From Typhlomys cinereus (Eukaryota; Chordata; Mammalia; Rodentia; Platacanthomyidae): a stretch of DNA of 64,000 nt. The stretch spans positions 930,001-994,000 of the forward strand of contig JALPQD010000513.1 of NCBI GenBank assembly GCA_023101885.1. The letters are read 5' to 3'. The position numbers and the translations under genes are program-made. Shown in pieces: positions 54,501-64,000 of this stretch. Each line of letters begins with the position of its first letter. Position 1 is the first letter of the stretch. The notes beneath the pieces are model-generated. The model had not been told where the DNA came from. It ran no database searches and saw only the letters and a program-made list of their open reading frames with translations.

Positions 54501-57500
54501 GTTAAGCCTCAATGATTGCCATTTGGATCCTGCTGGTTTTAATACACTTAAGACACAGAAAGACATTTTAAAAGATTAATTAGCTTGACCAGGAAAGGGT
54601 ATATAAAGAAGCAACAGTGGAATGTGGCTACAAAATTCAGTCAGCCAACACTCCTGCATGGATTGGAGAAGAAGCTCAGAAGGCCTCACTCTAGCTGAGG
54701 AGTTGGTGGCAGCTAAAGGATGCTACAGAAAGGAGAACCATCTTTCTCTATGGGAGTGGCCAAGGGTAGGTTCCCATGCTCCAGAGAAATGGCCTGAAAC
54801 CTATGTGGATGCTGTCAGCACTAATGAGGCTCAGTGGTCCATTAAAAAATAAAGAAGAATGGAAGGTGGGAGAGGATATGTGTTAGGGAAGTTTGGAGGA
54901 CGAAGACAGGAGTATGATCACGAGACATTGAACATAAATATGAAATTGCCAAAAATACTTGCCCACTCTAAAAATTTATGTTATTTAATTAATGGTGAGG
55001 GCAATGGTGGCAACTCTTGTAACCCAAATAAAACAGACACATGATGGGCTGGAGAGATGGCTCAAAAATTAAGACTGCCTAGAAAGCAGTCTGAGTTCGG
55101 AACCCAGGTCCCATGGAAAAATGCCAGGGGAAATCAGCTGGCTGCCTGCACTTCCTGCCTTGGTAGGCGGAGCCTGGGAAATCCCAGAGGGAAGCAAAAA
55201 AAAAGGTAGAAGCAATCCAAGATGATTCCTTAAATCACCCTTTAGCCTCCACAGGGACACAAAATAAAAATTTTGAGAGAAAGAGATATGAATCCTCAAT
55301 GGTTTCTTAAGATGTGGGGGTCAACAAAGAGGTAAAGAAAGTGAGAGAGAAATTCAGGGTTCCCAGAAACCACGAAAACTAGTTGCCAAAGGCTGAAAAG
55401 ATACTGCTGTATCCCTCTAACGCTATGAGCCCATAATCCCTCACTGACTCTCTCTCCCAGTGACAGGTGGGACAAGAGTATCAGCACCCACAACTAGACA
55501 GCAAGGAAACAAACAAGAGTCTATCCTCATGACGTGAGGAACACCATTAGAGCCCTGGGGATAAACAAGGAGCACTTCTCACCGTGCAAGGTCCTCGTCA
55601 AAAGAGTCCATTCGGACATTGACCTGGGCCTCCCGAGTAATGGAAAAGGAAGACTTCCCTGAGGAAAAATCTCCTTTGGATCCCAGCTTGTCTCGGCTCT
55701 CAGAGGTCTTCCTCGGAGGAGGTGATGAACTTTTCTCTTGGACTGCCTTGTATGCAGTCACTCGGAAATTCTTCTCAGGCACAAAGCCCCTGTGCCCGCT
55801 CTCGGTCCTCTTGGCCCCTCCTCGGTCCTCCTTTTTGGATCTTTCAGTGAAAGGCTCTTCCTCCAGCTCCTCCGCTTTCCTCTGCTTTTCCTTCCCAGCA
55901 TACATGAGGCCTTCCCACTTGCCCGACTTCTCTTCCTCCTGGTTTTTGCTTGCACCAGTTAGGACTTTAGACACAAATTTGGGCTCATCATCGAACTCAG
56001 ATTCCTTCCTTCCCTTACTTTTGTCTTTATCTTGGTCATCTATCTCCTCCTTGTGGAAGTCAGACATCTTCTTTTCAAAGTCGTCCCGGAGCTTGTATCT
56101 TTTGGGTGACTGGCTGCCTCGAAAAGGCTTCTCAGTATCAGTCTTGGAAGCAAAGGGGTCTGATTTCATCTTTGCATCTACATCAGAGAAGCTCCCCTTC
56201 TCTTTTACTTTCTCTTTATCAGTGCTTATTTGCTTCTGCTCCTTATCTTTCCCATTCTCTGTCTTCTGCTCTTCCAGATACCTAGTTATAGAGACAAGGG
56301 AAACACAAAAGAAGCCTCTTAAGCACTCTGCTCTATCACAGCATCTGCTCATGCTCTGGTTTTTTGACTCTGAGCAAACACGTTTTATAGGTTCTAGTAT
56401 TGCCAGAGGACTTTCTAATGCTTTCTGAAAAAGTCCTTCAAGATCTAGGAATTTGACACTTAAAAGCTGGTGAAGCTGTGTCTTACAAAAACAACTAAGA
56501 AAGAGAATAGCAAATATTATTTAAGATACTAAAAATAAAAATCTACTTACCTGTAATGTAGTCTATGGGGGAAAAAACTAAGGTCTCACCCCAACTTTCA
56601 CTCAGTCATTTAAAATCTGCTTTCAGCAAAGTTAACATAGAATGGTCAACCTTGGGACTGTTTTGCTTTTATACAACTCACATTTGGAAATAGAGTCTCA
56701 AAGAGAGACTTCAAATTTGCTTCAAGTCACCTAGAAGAGCTATACATGAAATATACTGTGAACACATAAAAACAAAAATACTAGTTAATGGGGGAAAAGA
56801 GTATGATGGTGGCAAAAATCATTATTTCCCTTTTTTTAAATGGAAAAACAGAGATGAGACTCAAGTCTTCTAAAATCACAGTCCTGGCAAGGGACAGAAC
56901 TTAATACTGTGTTGAAATAAACTTTCTAAAGGCAGCAAAAGCAAGGTACAGATTCTACATATCTGCACAGTTGCTGGATAAAGCTAAACAAAATTAGAAT
57001 TACATGAATATGACAAAGAACCAATGGACTGCAGACATCAGAGATTATGCTAAAAAGAGGAAAACAAAAAGGGAAACTTCTTGCTGGGTAGTCCCTCGGA
57101 CTTCAACATCATCTTGAACTGCCAAGATTCCCAAACTAATTATGCTCCCCTGAATACAAAGAAGGAAGCATGAGCATACCCACTTAACTTGTAATCTAGT
57201 TGGTTTTCACTGGGACACAGATCTACCTTGTGATGGTTTTAAAACAAGGCCTTCCTGGGCTAAGCTTTGGACTTTCCCATTCTGCCTAGTCTCCTCAAGC
57301 AGAGGGTGTAGCTCTTCATCCTGATGGATCGATGCACACTGAACAAAAGCAGATGGTGGATTCTAGAGCTCTAAACACTTCCAGTAACCATTCATGTTTC
57401 TGAAACTCATATTCCTCTGGTAGCTAATCCACAGATCTTACTGCTTTTTGGCATTTTACCATTGCTTACAATGATAAAAATCCAAGGCAAATATTTATAT

Positions 57501-60500
57501 GTGAAAACATCACTTGCAGAGAATAGTCTAAAGAAACTTTATGCTTCAATACAAATTCAGGAAGGCAGAAAAGCTACAGTTAGGCTAAAGGTTTTTTTGA
57601 GTGATACTTTTAATGTCTATTAATGAAAAGCTGATGTAACAGGACTACTTTATTACCATTAACCAGAACTCTACCTGGGATCACATTACCACTAAGTTGC
57701 CTGCTGGTGTAATGAAACAAGGAGATGGGAAATCAGACACTTGCCTCTTTGTGTAGGTCGTTCCTCCTGAAGCAGTGCCCTCCTCCTTCTGAGATGAGCC
57801 ATATGTGGAGCCGGTGGTCGGTGGACTCTTACCCACAGGGCTCTTTTTGGATGGACTCAAAGACCCAGAACCATGGTCGAACTGACCTTGGTGTGTCCCA
57901 GACTGATACCCAGCACCACTTGGTAGAGTTGAGCCCATCTGAGATGTGTTGGAAAGTGGAGGACTAGGTTTTGGCACAGGGCTAGGACGGGGTGACCGCC
58001 GCCTCACCACCACAGACTGGAGAGGGCTTTTGAGAGCTGGACTTCGCTCCCGGGGACTCAGGTCAGAAACTGAGGCCCGGGAAGCAGAACCGGTGCTATA
58101 GGTGCTAGCATCTGGCCATTGCTTTGAGCTCTCAGATCCTTTTGTATCTTGAGAGGCGCCTCCAGAGAACGTCTGCTCCTTGGCCTCATCTCCCTGGTTA
58201 TCACCAGCAGCCTGAGATGGCCGGCTATCCTTGGAAGAAGACTTTTTCTCTTTTGTAGACTTGCGTTTAGAAGATTCTACTCGGCTGTGGTTGGAGGATG
58301 AGCGTGAGGATGAGGAGCGCCTTGACCTATCAGAGGATGACTTGTCAGAGTTCCTAGAATGGCTCCTGGACCTTGGTGAAGGGGACCTTCTTTTTGGGGA
58401 CCGGGAGCGAGAGCGGCCCCGACGAGGACTGTATGCTTGCCGGTAGTTCTGCCAGTTGGACCGGTAGTTTCCATAGCCGCCTCGGTTATACTGACCCCAT
58501 GGATAGAAACCTCGGTTGCGCCCACGAAAATAATAAGGCCTCCTGTAGCCTCTGTTGTGACCTCGGAAATCTCGGCTCTGATACACTCTGGGGTGATTCC
58601 TTTCTCTGTTATGAGCTGGCGAGTACGATCTGGAACGAGACCTAGAACTGCAGAGGAAGGGAATGGGGACAAATTTGAATTTTTATATAAAATTTTTATT
58701 AAAAAAGGCAACTATCAACAAAAGTAACACTGAAATTCTTACTTATATATATATGTTATTCATATTTACTTGTTTTCAAAACAAGGGTGGCAAACAAATA
58801 TTAAAATTTTATTAGTGCTGTAAACTAAACAGACATTTTACTGTAACTGCTTAGAGTTCACAGACACAGAGGATTTAGTAGGTCACTGGGCTACTGAGCG
58901 GGACAAAGAACTGTCAAGTTAAAAGGTAACTACTTAGGTCCTCTGGCTCTTAGGCTTACAATACTTCCATCCTATTCCCCTTCTCTCTGTGCAAGGTGAA
59001 TTTCTTAGCTCCCAGTTAAGACCTGGGATAGCAAAAGCACAATTACAATAGGTCAACATCAAAGAAGATAGAATGAAAAGTTTAAAAGAATTTGCCAAAA
59101 TCAGGTAGCAAAGAATACAAACACTGGTTTTGATCTAGAGAGTGGAAATGGCCTATGGAGAAGATATGAAATACCTATGGCTCATAACCTCACTAAGGTG
59201 CCACCAGAGGGCATTATATGACCAGCAGGGACCAAGGTTACATACAGAAAACACAAAAGTAGTCCCACCTCCCTCAGGCATATATGTGGCTTCCAATTGA
59301 ACGTGAAGACTACAGTTGTGTTGCTTTAATAATATGGAACTTATTTAATGGAGCAAAGATCCATTTCCAGAACCATGGGTACTCGGTAATAGTGTAACTT
59401 TGACAACACTATATGATCACAAGCAAGCTTGTCTACACCCAAGAGCCTTGCTGCTTTCAAAAAGCCTAACCTATGTTCTATCTATGCTGTGTTGGTGTAA
59501 GAATTCACCAAGGTTCTTGGATGCCATTTGTTATGTCAGTTACAACATAAATCATACTAGGTAACTTGAAGCAAGAAGTCAAGACACATTAATACATGTA
59601 ATATATTTAGAATCTCAGAACTTGGGAGGTAGAGGCAGGAAGTTCAGTAGACAGGAGAATCATTCCAGGCTACAAAGCAAACTCAGAGCTAGCCTACTAT
59701 GCATGAGACACCTTTCTCCCCCCCCAAAATAAATGAAAACCTTCAGCCAGGTATATTGATACGTATACCTGTAATCTCAGTTTCCTGGGGGCTGAGGCCT
59801 AAGAACTGAAGTTGGAGGCCTGAATGACTTAGTAACAGCTAAAATTTAAAAAGGACTCAAATTTGAAATTTTAAAAAGGTGAGATGGCTCAGCAGGTAAA
59901 AGCACCTATGCATAAGCCTGATGTTATGAATTCAACACCTAGAACATAAATGGTACAAGAAACACTTTCTGAAAGTTGTCCTCCGAATTCCTCTCTCCCT
60001 GTCTCTCGCAAATAAATATTTAAAAGGGGCTAAAGTGTGGCTCATTGGTGGAGCATTTGGCTAACACACCCAAGACCCTAAGTTTAAATTCCCCAGTACT
60101 CTTCAGTGCCAATCAAGCATTCTCTCATTGAGCTACATTTGATTTTTAAAGCTGACACTTTCTCATATTCAAGATATTTTTCAAGATTTCTTCTCATGAC
60201 CAATCACAGTCAGGATTATTAATAGCGAACTCCAAAACTTTATTATGACATATTATACATGATCTTTATAATTTAATTGTTAATCTCTTTCTGTGGCTAA
60301 CTTATAAACGAAGTTTATTGTGGGTTTGTGTACAGGAAGAAGAAACAGTACTATGTGTAAAGCTCAGGACTATGTGTAATATCAGATATCACAAGTCTTG
60401 GACCAAATCCTCTGTGGATTAAGAGGGGCTCACTGTAATTCTGATTAGCAAATGTGTCCCCCCTTTTGGATTTACCAATTAAACAAAAGTAAATTTTAAA

Positions 60501-63085
60501 GGAGAAATTTATGTTCAATTTAATCTGTATAATGGGATTTGTTTTCCAGCATTAATTACCTACTCTTCTCAGATTTATCCATACCATGAAGAACAGCAAC
60601 TGGTAAAGTTGCATCTTACTGATGACTGTTAATAGTTACTATTTAGTACAATTAAAAAGAAACTTACCTTCTACACTTTTCATTCGGAAACAGTAACAAT
60701 ATAAGAAAAGAAGGAAGAAGCAGGAGCAGGCTATAAAAAGCATATGACCCAAGTAAAGGGCTATGCTTGAAGGTGATCCAACACCAGCACTAAGAGGGTT
60801 AAACTCGTGTTCCCATCCTCAGGGCTACTGCTGCTTCTGTTACCAATTACTAGTGAGGGAGGACCCTGTAGCACCCTGCATCCAAACCCGCAGTCACTGC
60901 ACAGATGCAGGAACAAGAGGCTCTGCAGATTGCAAATGAAGTTATTTAAGGAGTCACTGAAAAGGATACAATCTGTCAATTACAAGGAAATAATCAATTT
61001 TCTCCAATTCTGTAGAACTCAGCAGTTAGTTAATTTAAAGGCATGGTTTCTCAAACTCTCAGGAGAGATATTTTTCTTGTAGGAGAGGGAAAATAAAAGA
61101 AAAACAAAAACAAAAAACAAAAACAAACCATGAAACAGATAAGCCAGAAATAAAAATTGAGCATCCAGTGGCAAACTTATCTGTTTCTTAAAAACAGAGA
61201 AGTCAGACTAGAATCAAATATAAAAGCATGTTTTCTAGGGAAAAAAATTCTTCCAGAGTAATAATCATCTAGATATAAGACAGCACATAAAGTGACTCTA
61301 GACCTACCCAGCAGATTGTCTTTTCAAAACTGTTTTCCTTTACTTTTCAAGTTAATAGTCACGCCAAATCTGTAGGCCAGGAGAAAGGATCTGCCCAGAA
61401 TTCCAGTTGTCACAAACACTGCAGAGTTGGTTGACTTTTTCCATTTTTGTCTGTGTCAAATGGTCAATTTTGTCACTTAGTTTTGGCTATGAAGTCGCTT
61501 GGCTTTCAACCAATTATTGAGCTTCTATTTAGTGGATTAAATTTTTAAATGGATCTTTCAGGACCAAATGAGCTGAAAATGAAATTTAAGCCAGCTAAAC
61601 TGAAAGGCTGGGTGGCAGGCACGGTCCATAAGGAGTCTGCTCCATCCTTGGCATCATTTCCTGAGATACATAAACAAATTTAGGTTGCCCCTTCAGCATT
61701 TACACACACCTACTATTTGTCCAATCTCTGGTCTGAAGTTAATTTTGAGGCTGGTTTTTTACTGATTCCATTTAAGAATTAACTTATTTTGTTGAGAAAG
61801 AGGAAAAAAAAACTTGAAAAGTACTCTAGAGTTACAAAACCCATCAAGAATAAGGTATCACTGGTATGAAATTGTCAAAGAATAAAAAAAGAGCTTCATT
61901 GGCTTTATTGAAAGTTAAGCTTTAACTTCATAATAAAATCCTAAGATTCTACTCATCTGAAATAAACAGCAGAGGTTCCAAAATGATAGACTGATAAATT
62001 GTGTCCTTGCTAGTACAATATTGATAAAAAAATAAAATTGTACAAAGATTCTCCCTTCAATATTTACATCAATACTCTCCAACCAACATACCTGTATGTA
62101 CTCTAAATGGTTTTTCCCTACCCATGGGAAAAAAAAAATTCTAATGCTTTTAACCCAGAACTCGGGATTCTATATAGCAAGATCTTTCATGAAGAAAATC
62201 AAATGAAAAGAGCAAGAGGCAAGGAGGAAAGGAGGGAGGAATGAAAGAGAGGGAGGGAGGAAAGAAAGAAGGGAAGGAGGGAAGGAGGGAGGGAGGACAG
62301 ACACAAATATGCTTTCAAAGAATTTGAAATCTGATTTAACAGCACATTAAAAGATGTTAGCAGTTGGCACCCCATTGAAAATGATTGAAATAGATTTTAC
62401 CGGTTATGAAAATGAAACAAAAATTCAAGAAAAATTCAAAAGAACCATTCTTATTATTTAGAAAGTGATGGCAGATGCAACACTGACTCTTAGACAGTTT
62501 CAGATGTATTTTATTAAGATATGTTTTGTTAAATAGATACAGCTTGTTAGTAACTGACACACTAGGTACAAATGACCCCTGGTAAAGTTCTAAAGTTCAA
62601 TGATCTTAATGGAGTATAGATTCTCCTAATCACAATGCTCCTTCTAGCAATACGCTTGCTGTAAGTCTTTAAAGCCATTTCAGTGAAAAATAATCAGGCA
62701 TACATTTCAGCTCAAATCAATTGCTTGCATATGAAGTGAATGTGAAGTATGTGCTGGCAAGGAGAATGGGAATCGGGAAAAAAAAAAAAACCTGTCAATA
62801 ACAGCTAACTGTAGTCTAAAGAGACCAAGAGCATCTGACAGCCTAGGCTCTCACCTCAAGCATATCCAACTGCCACTTGATGAGCACAGATAGTTTTAAT
62901 AAAGTCCCAACACCACGATCACATACATACAAAACCACAATCCCTTACCTCAGCCTGCGCTTCCTTGAACGAGAGACTGATCGACTTCGGGATCGAGACT
63001 TTGAAAACGAACGAGACCGAGATCTAGATGCAGATCTTGATCGAGAAGAGCGAGATCCAGACTTGGATTTATTTGTTTTTGACAT
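42357..63085 (-). CDS. THRAP3: THRAP3 (TRAP150), RS-rich splicing/transcription cofactor, 10 coding exons
   Basis: Spliced product of 953 residues (2862 nt, all phases consistent); human is 955 as I recall. Exons 5' to 3' on the minus strand: 63085-62949 (coding part), 58647-57745, 56281-55583, 53859-53687, 52602-52491, 50401-50317, 48782-48595, 44958-44760, 44399-44256 and 42578-42357. N-terminal RS domain ([20 protein letters not shown] and on), then an Arg/Tyr/Gly-rich segment ([19 protein letters not shown]), Ser/Pro-rich and Lys/Glu-rich regions, the conserved THRAP3/BCLAF1 block (about 560-700, with [20 protein letters not shown]), a second RS segment and a C-terminal RG-rich region (about 835-909). 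The family acts in nuclear speckles in pre-mRNA splicing and mRNA decay, was first found with the TRAP/Mediator complex, and is linked to the DNA-damage response. One intron has a GC donor. 5' non-coding exon(s) lie beyond 64000. Confidence 0.97.
42579..44255 (-). other. THRAP3: THRAP3 last intron
   Basis: 1.7 kb, GT-AG. No interspersed repeat or other feature could be supported. Confidence 0.65.
44256..44399 (-). CDS. THRAP3: THRAP3 coding exon 9 (RG and Asn run)
   Basis: Acceptor tattactatag; donor gtatgt. Encodes [15 protein letters not shown], then Asn-5-Ser-Asn-2, then [18 protein letters not shown] and KKYYL. The Asn tract is coded by AAC/AAT triplets and differs slightly from human as recalled. 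Confidence 0.97.
44760..44958 (-). CDS. THRAP3: THRAP3 coding exon 8
   Basis: Acceptor cttctctttgcag; donor gtaaga. Encodes [17 protein letters not shown], an acidic stretch (EEAEEREES), then [16 protein letters not shown] and [10 protein letters not shown]. Second short RS segment. Confidence 0.97.
45885..46140 (-). repeat. Long B2-superfamily SINE
   Basis: A TG-rich tail (gtatgtgtgtgtgtg), accatgggcgaattcgggaa, gattcacaggctccgcccac, gaactcaggaccttcttcct and a head ending ctgagccacctctccagccc. Confidence 0.88.
46545..46625 (+). repeat. MIR fragment
   Basis: gtgttaccttagacaaatca, agctcagtttcctaaccttt and caaatgggacaaaatgggta keep the MIR core order. Confidence 0.55.
46665..46830 (+). repeat. 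ID-like plus B1-like SINE remains
   Basis: ttggggttggggcttagagg, gtttcaatccccagcactac (ID-like), then accccagcactttggaggta and gcctgggctacttgagact (B1-like). Confidence 0.6.
46848..47090 (+). repeat. Long B2-superfamily SINE, rearranged
   Basis: gggctgcagaaatgactcag, gcagaaggtcccgagttcc, an inserted A-rich stretch, agagcctgggaaatccctga, cttccacagggacatagtg, then a short G and CA run. Confidence 0.82.
47095..47220 (+). repeat. B2-like SINE
   Basis: ggactcagtaattaaaggta, gagacccgaatttgatccca and gacatggtggacagaagaa. Confidence 0.5.
48000..48145 (-). repeat. Long B2-superfamily SINE, head half
   Basis: tctgggatttcctagattcc, gggaccttcgatcccaactc and agcccctgagccatctaac. Diverged and lacking the tail. 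Confidence 0.7.
48595..48782 (-). CDS. THRAP3: THRAP3 coding exon 7
   Basis: Acceptor tcttttttggcag; donor gtacgt. Encodes [19 protein letters not shown] through THKGSKKQ, a Lys/Arg-rich segment with [17 protein letters not shown]. Confidence 0.97.
48783..50316 (-). other. THRAP3: THRAP3 intron
   Basis: 1.5 kb, AT-rich. I recognise no SINE, LINE or microsatellite in it, which contrasts with the neighbouring introns. Confidence 0.65.
50317..50401 (-). CDS. THRAP3: THRAP3 coding exon 6
   Basis: Acceptor caattttag; donor gtgaac. Encodes [19 protein letters not shown] then [14 protein letters not shown] and SPRE are phosphorylation-type motifs conserved in the family. Confidence 0.96.
50555..50845 (-). 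repeat. Two B2-like SINE fragments
   Basis: First: ggctctgaggatcaaactta, ggtcttccagatcacaagca and ctttacttgctaagtcac. Second: taaactcaggtcctcaattt and gtaaccaacagagccatctt. Both are reverse B2-type heads. Confidence 0.65.
50955..51195 (+). repeat. Long B2-superfamily SINE
   Basis: gggctggagagatggctcag, gaaggacctgagtttgtacc, cccataaaaacgccagatgg, aagaagcaatccaagataat and ctccacaggcccactgtg with a weak CA tail. Confidence 0.88.
51241..51325 (-). repeat. B1-like SINE fragment
   Basis: ccatgtaacccaggctggct, ttttaactgctcatcttcct and gagtgctaaattataggtat. Confidence 0.6.
51562..51830 (+). repeat. Long B2-superfamily SINE, diverged
   Basis: ggggctagaacaatggctca, gaggacctgaattcagatcc, tagaccccacaaaaaacatc, atacaggatgattcctgaca and catagtaccctctgatac, then a CA-rich tail. 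Confidence 0.82.
52491..52602 (-). CDS. THRAP3: THRAP3 coding exon 5
   Basis: Acceptor gaatattaacag; donor gtgagt. Encodes [19 protein letters not shown] then [17 protein letters not shown]. Strongly conserved. Confidence 0.97.
52603..53686 (-). other. THRAP3: THRAP3 intron
   Basis: 1.1 kb. About 52880-53340 is the second copy of the unclassified dispersed repeat. The rest is AT-rich with no other feature. Confidence 0.7.
52880..53340 (+). repeat. Unclassified dispersed repeat, copy 2
   Basis: Shares gttcacaccaac, cccattttatccaccttccc, agggactagtccccaccc, gggcttaactaattcttta, caaatgtgcc and tcaagttgacatctgtatct in the same order with 5085-5470. The middle differs by indels. Confidence 0.6.
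53687..53859 (-). CDS. THRAP3: THRAP3 coding exon 4
   Basis: Acceptor atttctttttcag; donor gtgagc. Encodes [18 protein letters not shown] through VTIVHHVK, the most conserved THRAP3/BCLAF1 segment. Confidence 0.97.
53920..54185 (-). repeat. Long B2-superfamily SINE
   Basis: tgtgtatgtctgtcagaggt, ccctgtgccagcccaggggt, tctgggatttcccaagctcc and a head ending ctgagccatctctccagccc. Confidence 0.88.
54205..54330 (-). repeat. B1-like SINE
   Basis: gaggcaaggttttgctttgc, aactcagactggccttgaat and gagtatctggggtacaggta, the reverse of B1. Confidence 0.65.
55045..55265 (+). repeat. Long B2-superfamily SINE
   Basis: gggctggagagatggctcaa, gaacccaggtcccatggaaa, agcctgggaaatcccagagg, gtagaagcaatccaagatga and ctccacagggacacaaaa. 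Lacks a CA array. Confidence 0.88.
55583..56281 (-). CDS. THRAP3: THRAP3 coding exon 3
   Basis: 699 nt. Acceptor ctataactag; donor gtgaga. Encodes [17 protein letters not shown] through [11 protein letters not shown]. Lys/Glu/Asp-rich and probably disordered. It contains the conserved [18 protein letters not shown] and [15 protein letters not shown] motifs. Confidence 0.97.
56282..57744 (-). other. THRAP3: THRAP3 GC-AG intron
   Basis: 1.46 kb. 5' end gcaagtgtc, 3' end ctctataactag. The protein frame across it (KR|YLEEQK) is exactly conserved with human, so the junction is secure. No interspersed repeat recognised within it. Confidence 0.85.
57745..58647 (-). CDS. THRAP3: THRAP3 coding exon 2 (largest)
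   Basis: 903 nt. Acceptor cttcctctgcag. The donor is GC (AAAGAG|gcaagt) at 57744-57743. Encodes [18 protein letters not shown] through TYTKR, including the [18 protein letters not shown] region, the Arg/Ser tract [19 protein letters not shown], and the Ser/Pro-rich part with [18 protein letters not shown]. Without splicing, the frame would run 20 or so codons more and stop. Confidence 0.95.
59600..59850 (+). repeat. Two B1-like SINE remains
   Basis: First: gaatctcagaacttgggagg, tagaggcaggaagttc and ctaccaagc-like text ending gagacacctttctcc. Second: cagccaggtatattgatacg, tacctgtaatctcagtttcc and gggggctgaggcc. Confidence 0.55.
59875..60020 (+). repeat. Short B2-like SINE
   Basis: gtgagatggctcagcaggta, aaagcacctatgcataagcc, gtacaagaaacactttctgaa and agttgtcctccgaattcc. 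Confidence 0.65.
60025..60110 (+). repeat. ID-like SINE, diverged
   Basis: aaggggctaaagtgtggctc, attggtggagcatttggcta and aagtttaaattccccagtac keep the ID order with many changes. Confidence 0.6.
62208..62302 (+). repeat. Polypurine (GGAGG/GAAAG) tract
   Basis: About 90 nt almost entirely of A and G, built from ggagg, gaaag and gaagg units. Can form triplex DNA. On the transcribed minus strand it is a polypyrimidine tract in pre-mRNA. Confidence 0.9.
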
Positions 63086-63087
63086 CT
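62949..63087 (-). CDS. THRAP3: THRAP3 first coding exon
   Basis: Start ATG at 63085-63083. Acceptor tcctcccttcag ends at 63088 with 2 nt of 5'UTR (AG); the alternative AG two bases on would put the ATG at the exon edge. Donor gtaagg. Encodes [20 protein letters not shown] through SRKRRL, the Ser/Arg repeat region. Confidence 0.94.
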
Positions 63088-64000
63088 CTGAAGGGAGGAT
63101 CACTTTTCAATTGTACCTAAGAGGATAAATTCAAACAAATGTATGAGATTCTCGGCAAATTTCGACATCTCTTTCTGGCTATTTAGAAACATAAAAAAAA
63201 ATGACAATCGTGTTTTTAAAAATCTACTCTTATCCAGGCATGACTTTGCACAGCATACAGCTATAATTCTGGCGTACTTTTTGTCCCTTACCAAAAAGAA
63301 CTTCTAGAGGCTGGAATGGTCACTCATTTATTAGAAAATGGGGGGTGAGGGGTCAGCTATTCTAGGTAGTACAAATCCTAAACAGACTCAGCAACGAACA
63401 GCAAATCTGACTGACATACCTTAACTGGGTAGACATTTAAGAAAGACTTGAAAGGACCAGAGATAAAGGTGTCAGAACGAAAACCTGGCAACCTGAGCTC
63501 TATAATAAATTTACATAGTGGGAGGAGAGAACTGGTTTCTGAAAGTTGTCCTCTGACCTCCACTACCCATGTACTAGATACATATACATGTTCTTCTCTC
63601 TGTCTCTCATAATAAGAATTAAAAAGACACAAAACTCTGAGCATGGTGGCACATACTTGTAATCCTAACACTCAGAAGGAAGGGTGTCCTCAAGTTTGAA
63701 GGGTCTCACTCTGTACCTTACCTTATGTTGCCTATCTTAAAAGAAAAAAAATGAGATTGTCTAGGATAGGTTGGGGTTGTCCAAGAAAAAAAAAAACCTC
63801 CTGACTCAGTCTGGCAAGTAATACTAGAATCACACTCACCAAACCTAACCTACTTGGCAAGCTTCAGGTCAGTGAAAAACCCTGTCCAACCTTCCCCCCA
63901 AAGTTATCCTGACCTCTACCCATGCACACCCATCTGCATATACATACACACACATATACCAAAAAGGGAAAAACGACTAACCATCCTCCTAACTGGTATT
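63088..64000 (-). other. THRAP3: THRAP3 5' intron (part)
   Basis: Intronic up to the window edge. Contains a B2-like SINE (63440-63620) and a B1-like SINE (63630-63745). No non-coding exon could be recognised. Confidence 0.7.
63440..63745 (+). repeat. B2-like SINE followed by B1-like SINE
   Basis: First part: aaacctggcaacctgagctc, gaactggtttctgaaagttg and tcctctgacctccactaccc. Second part: ctgagcatggtggcacatac, ttgtaatcctaacactcaga and gtctcactctgtacc. Confidence 0.65.

Larger units (their letters stand above)
53860..55582 (-). other. THRAP3: THRAP3 intron
   Basis: 1.7 kb. Contains a long SINE (reverse, 53920-54185), a B1-like SINE (reverse, 54205-54330) and a long SINE (forward, 55045-55265). 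54340-55040 holds nothing recognised. Confidence 0.75.
58648..62948 (-). other. THRAP3: THRAP3 intron after first coding exon
   Basis: 4.3 kb with normal GT-AG ends. SINEs cluster at 59600-60110 and a polypurine tract lies at 62208-62302. The stretches 58650-59590 and 60160-62200 are AT-rich and show no repeat I recognise. Confidence 0.7.

Noticed and set aside
55619..56428. 269-codon plus-strand open frame
   Set aside because: Antisense of THRAP3 coding exon 3. The Ser/Leu/Phe-rich translation is the mirror of the Lys/Glu/Asp-rich exon, not a gene.

Overview
The window is mammalian nuclear DNA, almost certainly from a rodent. Its genes have short exons with GT-AG junctions and long introns. 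Their products match four vertebrate proteins: STK40, EVA1B (FAM176B), SH3D21 and THRAP3. This is the block known from human 1p34.3, here in the opposite orientation. Interspersed repeats point to a rodent: B1-like elements, ID-like elements, B1+ID dimers, short B2-like elements, and at least 16 copies of a long tRNA-derived B2-superfamily SINE with a CA-rich tail. The body of that long SINE is not the usual mouse or rat B2 body, so a non-murid rodent is likely. A jerboa-like (Dipodoidea) genome is my best guess, at low confidence.

Layout. 1-22053: STK40 on the + strand; the window opens inside intron 1, and ten coding exons (435 codons) are followed by a 1.9 kb 3'UTR. 22054-29170: intergenic, rich in repeats. 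29170-31105: EVA1B on the + strand, with a GC-rich promoter, two coding exons (167 codons) and a short 3'UTR. About 31500-40150: SH3D21 on the - strand, sixteen coding exons (747 codons), tail-to-tail with EVA1B. 40151-41060: a short spacer holding the SH3D21 5' flank and the region beyond the THRAP3 3' end. 41060-64000: THRAP3 on the - strand, ten coding exons (953 codons) and a 1.3 kb 3'UTR; its 5' non-coding exon(s) lie beyond the right edge.

All four reading frames were assembled exon by exon. Exon phases agree at every junction, each total is divisible by three, and no frameshift or premature stop was seen. The genes are neighbours by ancient synteny and not a pathway: a COP1-associated pseudokinase, a small single-pass membrane protein, a three-SH3 adaptor-like protein, and an RS-rich nuclear splicing/transcription cofactor.

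I found no evidence of a novel biological system, CRISPR array, prokaryotic element or intact retroviral gene. The points most worth following up are a GC-AG intron in THRAP3, the lineage-specific long SINE family with one nested insertion, an unclassified repeat present twice (about 5.1-5.5 kb and 52.9-53.3 kb), a pure Asp-10 run in EVA1B, and the SH3D21 exon layout with a first exon carrying only four coding bases.
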